Under the pieces are notes generated by a model. That model saw only the letters and a list, made by a program, of their open reading frames with translations, was not told the DNA's origin and ran no database searches. A stretch of 64,000 bases of DNA. Source: Ignelater luminosus (taxonomy: Eukaryota; Arthropoda; Insecta; Coleoptera; Elateridae). A program made the translations under genes and the position numbers. Shown here piece after piece: positions 56,730 to 64,000 of the stretch (within the stretch, counting starts at the first letter, position 1; each line of letters opens with the position of its first letter). The stretch is taken from NCBI GenBank assembly GCA_011009095.1, contig VTPC01090685.1:9869-73868 (forward strand), read 5' to 3'.

Positions 56730-59255
56730 TTATTTTCATTCCTTCGTTTACCTACTTATTCCTTATAGAGATTACACGATCGAATGTAATTACAATTGCC
56801 ACTTCGGGCACTTTTTACTAGGAAGACCGTTCGTAAGTGTCAAATTAATGTCCCACAAGTTAAACTACCTACTAACCTACATACGGGAAACTAGAATGTC
56901 CTCCTCTATTATAATCGCTTTGTTTTTTGCGAACGTCCAAACAAAACAAAATAATTTAACTTGTCTCATTAATTAATTAAATTAATGGAAAAGACGATTT
57001 TGACGACGGATGCGTATATACATACAACGATCGGGACCGTTTTGCAAATGTAAATGGTATTTACGTTTGAAAACGTGGATCGCTCGATCGGTTTATGACT
57101 TGGCGATCCGCAATCTGTGTGCTAATTGCCGACAAGTGAGGGTTAACGTCTTCGATGAGGTGTTTAAGATCAAACAGTTTTGCCAGCCAAACACGAAGAT
57201 TCGTGTTGCAGATGGTTAGTAGCCCACACTAAATGTTACGTTATAAATCTAAGAAGAAAAAAAAGTGTTTGGAGAAGCATCACCGACGTTATTATTATGC
57301 TTCTGTTTACAAAATAAAAAACAAACCAAATTAATTATTGTAAAAAGAAAACCAATTAAGCAAGCGGCTTGTAAAACGATTTAGCAAATTATATTTGCTT
57401 TTAGATGGACCCAGTTTTTTTAGTTTCTTGAGGTTGTTTGTTGATGTCGCGTATTTGTCTTAACAATTTTTTGTTTTATGAGTTATGTAAAATGATATTT
57501 TCTTTATTTGCTTTTTTCTATAAATATTGACCGCAAAGTAATTAATATCAGTTCGTGATTGCGACAATCAGAAAAATTTAAACATAAAAATCAATAAGAA
57601 GCAACTTCAAGGTTAGAATAATAGATTCATCTATATTCAGTTATATATTTTCTTCTTACTTTCCACGTTGGATATATTTTGAATTGAGAAAAGATTCAAA
57701 TATTTTTTGAATTTTTCTGTGTTAGTTTGTCTATTTATTCGGCATATTATTTGTATTTAATACATGTTACATAACCGCTCGATACGACCAGAGGCTAACG
57801 GAAGTTAGATTTCAAGCTCAGGGCCGCAATCTAGAAAATTCCCTACGGACTTAATTCTTGTGTTCTATATGTGTGTAACAAAAAGTTGTTAAAGAATGTT
57901 GCTTGTGATGTTACCCGTTATTGTAGAATATCTATCTGACTTTAGGCAGCATTATTACATATGTATGTATACATCTTCACTGTATTTTACTATAGCTTTC
58001 TAATTGATGTTAGTTTTTTCTTTCAAAAACAAGAAAAAGACCAAAACGCAAAGACAAAAGTTAAAGATTAGCAGTATCCTTTCTAAAGACATGAAGACGA
58101 GCTATATTGTAAACAAAACCACTTCGCATCTTGCAATGAGACTTGGAAAGAAGATATATGTTAATGCCTTGTTTGACCTGGATATGATGCTTTAAAAGTC
58201 ATCGACCTATCCCCTCTGTGATTTCCAAAAATATTTATAAATATTATTTATCTCTTCCCGCTTGTATACGAGATCAGAGAAAATCTTTCTTAGTTATGAT
58301 CAAGTATCCGATCCTCAATAAGCAATCTAAATATATAAAACACAGCTTCTGATATTTAATTCGTTATCAGCTAGGATCATGAAAGAAACCTTTTCAACAT
58401 GTATACGTATTCAATACAAAAAGTCTTCCTCTCATGCCAAGTCTAATTGGAATTGAACAAAGTGGCATGTTTTTATGTTGCTGGTAAGCAGCCTCCTTCA
58501 CATCAAATTTCTTCTCTTTCTTACCTTCCTTATCTTTTGGATTTGTTTGCACCTAAAGCTAATATTTTTTTTTGCTTGCTTTAATTGGTTATCTGATAGT
58601 ATTCGAACAGCGATCGTTGGTGAACGTCTACATAAAGTTTACAATTTCAATTTGGTATTCCACAAAATATTGCTTGAATCTGACTGCTGAGGTTTTCTAG
58701 TATTTGGTGTTTATGTTTTCCCCCAAGCAAAAGGGGAGAGAGTACATCAGAATCTATAAATAGAAAAGATTTGGTAGTGCAACGTTGAAGTATTGAACCG
58801 TCAAAGTAAACTTTAAAACATAAATGTCTATGGGGCGCCAAAATTTTTTGCATTTGTTTTAGTCACATTTCTAACAGCATAACATTGCTAATTAACCAAT
58901 AATTGTAAAGAACGCTGATGTTGATCTCTGAGTCTATGACAATTTTGATCTTGTACATCTTATGAACGGCTTTTCAAATCTCCTGACTCTGCTTGATATT
59001 AGATAAAAAAAGTTTACTTTGATTTTTGTTGTTTGCAGACATTATTGAACTTTGAATTGGATGATTTTACTATAATTCCAATTTGCAAAATGGAGACGGT
59101 CAAGTGCTTCTTGTACTTCGCGGCCAAATCTGTCTTCAAGTTTGTTCGATTTAACACTAATTTTAATTACTGTCTACCACGACAAATATAACTGTGACAA
59201 AAGTTATATCTATAGAAATATAGCTCTAATTAAAGTTAATCAATGATGAAAGCAC
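56730..59255. other. AT-rich noncoding DNA
   Basis: No gene recognised. The frame at 57010-57219 is chance-like. From about 57240 on, base composition returns to the AT-rich background. Confidence 0.5.
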
Positions 59256-59261
59256 TGGACT

Positions 59262-60620
59262 TTATTTGGTAGCTTTTGCATGTTTTATTTTTCTTTGTAA
59301 TGTCACAAGTAACAAGTTTATAAACAAATTCAAAAGTTTTCTATTCACATTTTCACCAATTTTTCCACCTGCCAATGCCACTTCAATATTGAGTTCCACG
59401 TGCCCGACAACTGCCAGAGAGTATTTGAAGTCGAAACTAACACCTTCCAACCTAGTAATCGCATTTGATATACCGCCAAAGTTAGATTTGACGAATACCA
59501 GCTTTCCTGATAGGCTACTAGAAAACATCTCCTGTACTATCTTCATAGAATCTGCATCATCTTTACTGAAACCAATCACAATGTCCTTGGTGACTAATTC
59601 TCACGATTTTCTTCCGCTAACCTATGCAATTCATGAGCAAGACACCTCACATATGTTATTTTTCGATAGAACAAATTCATACCTTTAGCAGCATTTACCA
59701 TGTATGGCTCAGCATCAATTATGAAAAGAAGAATGTTGTCCCTTTAATCTTATTTTCCCCACAACAGCTTCATAGCATTATCAAAAACAATTGCGATATT
59801 CTACTGCAGTTGTCAGTAGGAAAGTTTTGCCTCGGGCGATCAGCGTGGAGTATTCCAATAATTACATTGGCGACACATCTTCCTTCGACATCTGTCGATT
59901 CATCAATAGATAGCCATATCTTGTTATCGGCTACACTATTCCATTTGAGGTGTTAATTGGGCTCTTGCCACACTCTGTTGTGATACTTTGGGTTCGCTCT
60001 GAGAAGAGCGGTTTGGTTTATTATTTTGCATTTCTAATTTGATTACTACGATGAGTGCTTGAACCACTGAGCTGCTGGAGCGGTCTGCTTATGTAGTTTT
60101 ATAAGTTCGATGTAAGTTGCATTTCCGTAGGTGAATGCACAGTAGGGGTTTGCGCCGTTTGTTGGTTCTTCTTCTTCTTGGCATCCATATGGGTTTTATT
60201 TCTAAGCTGGTCTGGCTTGTCGATTCTTCATCAAGCGCTACGTATGTGGCCTCTTTCAGTTTTGTACGAGTTCTTCGCTCTTCTTTGGTCACTATTTGTG
60301 CATTATCCCATTGGATGCAATGGTTTTCACCACATACGTGTTCCGCGATTTTCGATTTATCGTTTTCTCCCTTCTTGATGTTGTCTCTCTGTTTATTACG
60401 AGAATACAAACAGAGAGATAGTCTTTGCGTAGTGTTGATTCCATGGGAATAGTTTTGTTGGTAGATTTTTTCATAAAACTCTTCAAGTGAGGACTATCTG
60501 CTTTGTTTAGCGGAATGTTAGCATCCACGATCATTTTACATAATTCATTCGAAAATTCCGACGTTTTATCTGTGGCTATCGATACTGATGTGCTCTCGAA
60601 GATTAGACGTCTTTCCTTGT
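59262..60620 (-). pseudogene. hAT-type transposase (CGGBP1-like) pseudogene, interrupted
   Basis: Minus-strand blocks, in order: near 60540-60430, DANIPLNKADSPHLKSFM and TNKTIPMESTLRKDYLS; then an inserted segment (60089-60400); then near 59935-59840, WLSIDESTDVEGRCVANVII; and finally 59262-59579, DADSMKIVQEMF, LVFVKSNFGGISNAITRLEG and IEVALAGGKIGENVNRKL. This order matches the CGG-repeat-binding-protein-like hAT transposases common in arthropods. IDESTD is the region of the first catalytic residue. Stops and a large internal loss remove the middle of the enzyme. Confidence 0.7.
60089..60400 (-). mobile_element. Penelope-like GIY-YIG fragment inserted in the hAT pseudogene
   Basis: A 106-codon open frame on the minus strand includes KSKIAEHVCGENHCIQWDNA, QIVTKEERRTRTKLKEATYV and LEIKPIWMP. 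The [SK]IAEH...H.I.WDNA pattern followed by a charged helix and a late acidic residue matches the C-terminal half of GIY-YIG endonuclease domains in Penelope-like and related retroelements. It interrupts the hAT frame right after TLRKDYLS. Only this end of the element is present, which fits 5'-truncated retrotransposition. Confidence 0.55.
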
Positions 60621-60639
60621 TGGTTTTTCACGAAACGGC

Positions 60640-61400
60640 GAAATTTTAAAAAGAGTTACAAAGATTTTCAATTTTGTGTTTTTAAGGAAAATTTTTTTTA
60701 CGAAATATAACTAAAATATGACCTTTTCGGAAAAAGACTTAAAATATGCCCTTACATGCCAAATATGACTATATGACCAATAAAAACCACTTAATATTGT
60801 ATAAAAAAGCTTAATTCGCACTAAAAATTTCGGCATGAAAATAGACGTAAACAAAAATATATGACAAGTCATAAACATCAGCCCATCCTTAGAGTGCTAT
60901 TGGGTTGCTCTTAGATTTGTAGTTTTAATTCTTCAATCTCACTGGTTGGGAGCATACCCTAACTAGCATAAGCTAACTGTGCATAAGTACGGTCCTGTAC
61001 TCATTACATACATTCTTGCGTTTAAAAAGAAAACTTGAAGCAAATTTCAATGTTTTACCTCTGGTAAAAAAATTCATTCAAGTATTACATAAAATTTGTT
61101 TTATTTATAACAAACAATATTATATTTTATGTCCCTATATGCTAATGTACATGTGTTTGAAGTCTTGTTAGCATCTAAAGGAAACTAATCTTGCAGGCAG
61201 ATGTGAAAAACAAAACTAATTTTAATAATTACGCAAGTTTGATTGCTTTTACGTATACGATAATGTGTCAAGTTTATTGACGTTATTGGCTGACATGTAA
61301 GTTTGAAAATGATTTAGCTAATATTAATTTAGTTGACGTTAAGCAAAAAACATGAAATTTATATTATAGCAGGGTTTGAAATACGTGAAAACACGTGTAA
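60640..61400. other. AT-rich noncoding DNA
   Basis: Likely the 5' noncoding part of the minus-strand hAT remnant up to about 60800; ATATG-type short repeats occur at 60715-60780. A small hairpin ACGTG/CACGT lies at about 61383-61397, just before the ribozyme motif. Confidence 0.4.
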
Positions 61401-61403
61401 AAT

Positions 61404-61462
61404 GGTCTCCCCTACTGATGAGACCAAAATAAGGTCGAAACAGCTCTGTCTCTAAGGGTACC
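61404..61462 (+). ncRNA. Hammerhead ribozyme motif
   Basis: The full catalytic core is present in order: CTGATGA (61415-61421); stem II GACC/GGTC closed by loop AAAATAA (61422-61436); GAAA (61437-61440); a very short stem III ACAG/CTGT with a two-base loop (61440-61449); and C at 61450 as the predicted cleavage position within GTC. Stem I is formed by GGT...CCC (61404-61412) with GGG...ACC (61456-61462), and has an internal loop and mismatches near the core. A hammerhead RNA cuts its own backbone, here after 61450. A very short stem III is seen in hammerheads tied to retroelements and satellites of animals. Whether it is active is not known; the imperfect stem I may weaken it. Confidence 0.7.
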
Positions 61463-61469
61463 TTAACAA

Positions 61470-64000
61470 TTCTGCATATTAATTCATTATTTGGGGTAGA
61501 CTTGGTATTAGTATACACAGTGATCTAAGTTGAATGAGAAAGTAGGTTATTTCGATTATTAAAAAGTTTCTTTTTGTTTCTATCTTCGTTTGGACACGGG
61601 CAGACCTATTGAACTTTAAGTCAGGCTTCTGTTCATTCTCAAGATGTCTTACAATATTGCTTTGAATTGAACATAAATTTGAATATATCAAGTCAGTTTA
61701 TTTTTTCAGAGTCATCAGACTTCTCGATCTAACTGGACTTTTTTGCCCTTCGGGTTTCAAGACCAAGTTGCGCTTTTCTTACATTGATGGCTATATTCCG
61801 AGAATATAACTGGAAGAAAGGTATGCCAAACCTTATTCCTAACTCTATTCTCTATCTTACCCAAACGTCATCATCATCATCATCTTTGTAATCCCAGACT
61901 GGCACGGTATCAGTTCATCCAAGAACAGTAAACACTCATCCATACTGGGTTGCTAGGATTTTAAATAAAACCAGAGAAAGGTTTAAAATTGTGGGATTCT
62001 AAAAAAAGCCTGAGACTGTAAAATTAATTAAGTTATACAGGGAGAGAGATCTCAGAAATAAAAAGAAATATTAAAAAATAAGAGCTCAGTAGTGATAGAA
62101 AGGTAGTTGTTTTTATTCTAAACAAAAATTATTCGAATCAAATGAATTCTAACGCGAGAAACCAGAAACTTTAAATTAAAAATTAAAGAGACTTTAACAA
62201 AAACCAAACAAACATAATATGATAATAAAAACAACTTTCGATTTTGTAAGTACAGGTGTTACGATAGATAAATAAAGTTGAGGTTTCAATTCTAAATGAC
62301 TCAGTTGACTTATTTAAAACATTTCTTAAATTTAAATTTTCTCAAGTTTATCTTAGGTTGAGACTTAGAAGTTTGCATCTTTCTTTTCTGACTTTAGCTT
62401 TATGGGTTTGTGTATTAAGAGTTGATCTAAATATTTCTAAAACCATACTTACAATTTTCTTGGCCATTTTGTTCTCCCGTATTCAAGCGATTAATGTGAC
62501 TACTTTTTTATGTTTGTTTAACTTTTACATTATACTGCTGGAGAGAACTTTTCAAACGTTAGTGACTCTTTTCTAACATTATTGTCGTCTTGAAGATTTC
62601 ATGATAGTAAGTGTTCTACAAAATCATCTTTGTGAATTCTGATAATTGCAGTTGATTCTGGTTTATTGTAAAAGCTAAACTTTTACTTGTTATAATTTAG
62701 ATGGGAAACAATTCATGTTTTATTATGTATCTATTAGTCTACTACGACGCCGCACTGAGGTTGTTTTATTTATCACTTTAGACTTTTAGATTGACAACTT
62801 AAAAAAGAAAAGAAAAAAAAGAATTGTTATTTGGTAGTGGTCACAGCCCTTCTACCATTGCTATTGTAGCCGTTACCGTTTACAACAATCGTGTAAAACT
62901 ATACAAGAACATAATAGAAAGAGCACGTTTTCGAATATCATTTGAGCGACGATTTCCAGAAATAATTAGTGCCAATTAGAGCGTATATAAAATCACAAAA
63001 AATGTTATTTAAATATCGAATATTTTATGACAAAATCGTAAATTTTATGTCATTTGCGCGGCTATTAAATAAAATCTTTAAATGTATGAATATTATTCTC
63101 ATTTCTACTTTTAAAAGCAAATAACCTGATGAATCTTATACTAATAAAATTGTGCTACTGGTATTAAGAAAAACCGTTCAAGTGTGCACTATTTATTAAA
63201 ATTTTGTAAATGTATATAGAAAAGAGAGACGACAAAAATACTGTGCTACAATTTTCTCGCTTTTAAAATATAATGTATGCGGGCTGTCGTTTCTACTTCA
63301 TATTTATGAAAATAAGGCAGGGATATTTTCATAAATAACTATAATCCTTTTGAGATGCTAAACGGGTAATGCTTACCGATATAAACATCATATCTATTGT
63401 AATCGGTATTATACAAATCTTTAAGTTTTAAAATTTTATGTACACAGTACAATTTATCCAAATGGCCTGTTAAAAAAAGTATGATTTATGTATATTTAAT
63501 TTTTTGAAACAAAAGAAATAATTAAAAACTGCCTAATTTCTCGGTTTGTTTTATTTACCTTTTTTACACAACAAACAGCAAAAACCTAGATTCGGTTTAA
63601 TTTTATTGCAAGGATGGAATCTCGTACAAGTAAAACAAAGCCAAAGCTGAGGGCCTCGGGATATGTTAACGCTTTTGTAATATCATAATGGTTACATTAT
63701 TCTATTAACAAAAGTTAAGATTCTGTATGTCGTACCTAAGCTTTTATGGTTTTGTTTCTATAAAAAAACTTCCATTTTACAGGCTTTATCATATTTGAAG
63801 AGTAGTTTGGCTGAATACATCTAGTGGACTTCTTCCACTTCGCCAAATATGTATGAGATGGCTGTGGCTATATGACACTACGTTTTTTCTTTGGAGAGAT
63901 AAAAAAGCTTTCTGTACCTTGAAAACTAAACATCTGAATATTAGAGGATACACTGATGTCGATGACAGTAATTTAGAAGATTTAAGTTCACAACTTCATT
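61470..64000. other. AT-rich noncoding DNA with a CAT microsatellite
   Basis: A (TCA)n run lies at 61868-61883, next to a GC-richer patch to about 61950. No gene recognised to the window end. Confidence 0.5.

Noticed and set aside
57010-57219. 69-codon plus frame at the edge of the CpG-rich tract
   Set aside because: Unusual residue mix, no splice acceptor and no family resemblance; likely chance.
58004-58195. 63-codon Lys-rich plus frame
   Set aside because: Low-complexity A-rich sequence giving lysine codons; no supporting context.

Overview
This is an AT-rich, intron-containing animal nuclear window, most likely from an insect. The evidence is three arthropod-style leucine-rich-repeat (LRR) membrane protein genes, short spliced introns, and many Tc1/mariner, hAT and Transib remnants. 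The insect order cannot be fixed from sequence alone; the repeat mix would suit a beetle, but that is only an impression. There are no bacterial operons, tRNA or rRNA genes, or CRISPR arrays.

Host genes: three LRR type I membrane proteins lie between 15.6 and 43.6 kb. A 740-residue LRR protein (15.6-17.9 kb, minus) and a windpipe-like proteoglycan (20.1-21.8 kb, plus) stand head to head across a short CpG-richer interval. Each has a 5' UTR intron with good splice sites. A third LRR protein (41.5-43.6 kb, minus, 692 residues, one 52-bp coding intron) carries a cytoplasmic PPSY motif. All three share the plan signal peptide, LRRs, one membrane helix and cytoplasmic tail. They could act at the cell surface in adhesion or receptor control, but nothing here shows that they work together. 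Two isolated splice-bounded candidate exons (11.3 kb minus, 56.2 kb plus) may belong to genes with long introns. A CpG-rich tract (54.2-56.7 kb) looks like regulatory or promoter DNA.

Mobile DNA fills much of the rest. There are two mariner families with two copies each (A: 32.6 and 51.9 kb; B: 44.8 and 50.0 kb), all with TA duplications and nearly complete DD34D transposase genes that carry different lesions. Two older mariner-like elements have inverted repeats of roughly 200 bp (34.2 and 44.4 kb). One hosts a nested mariner and the other sits inside a hAT-like shell. A decayed Transib (37.3-39.3 kb) keeps CACAGTG termini and a CGGCG target duplication. Two hAT-type transposase pseudogenes (27.9 and 59.3 kb) are present, the second interrupted by a Penelope-like GIY-YIG fragment. 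A Tc1 fragment (4.5 kb) and an unclassified arthropod repeat ORF (6.7-8.0 kb) lie near the left end.

The most unusual signals are a complete-core hammerhead ribozyme motif at 61.40 kb, the Transib whose ends match the V(D)J recombination heptamer, and a 0.3-kb island near 9.5-9.85 kb that is open on both strands and resembles a Wolbachia repeat, a possible nuclear transfer. Long stretches (1-4 kb, 11.5-15 kb, 25.5-27.6 kb, 30.3-32.6 kb, 61.5-64 kb) show no recognisable gene.
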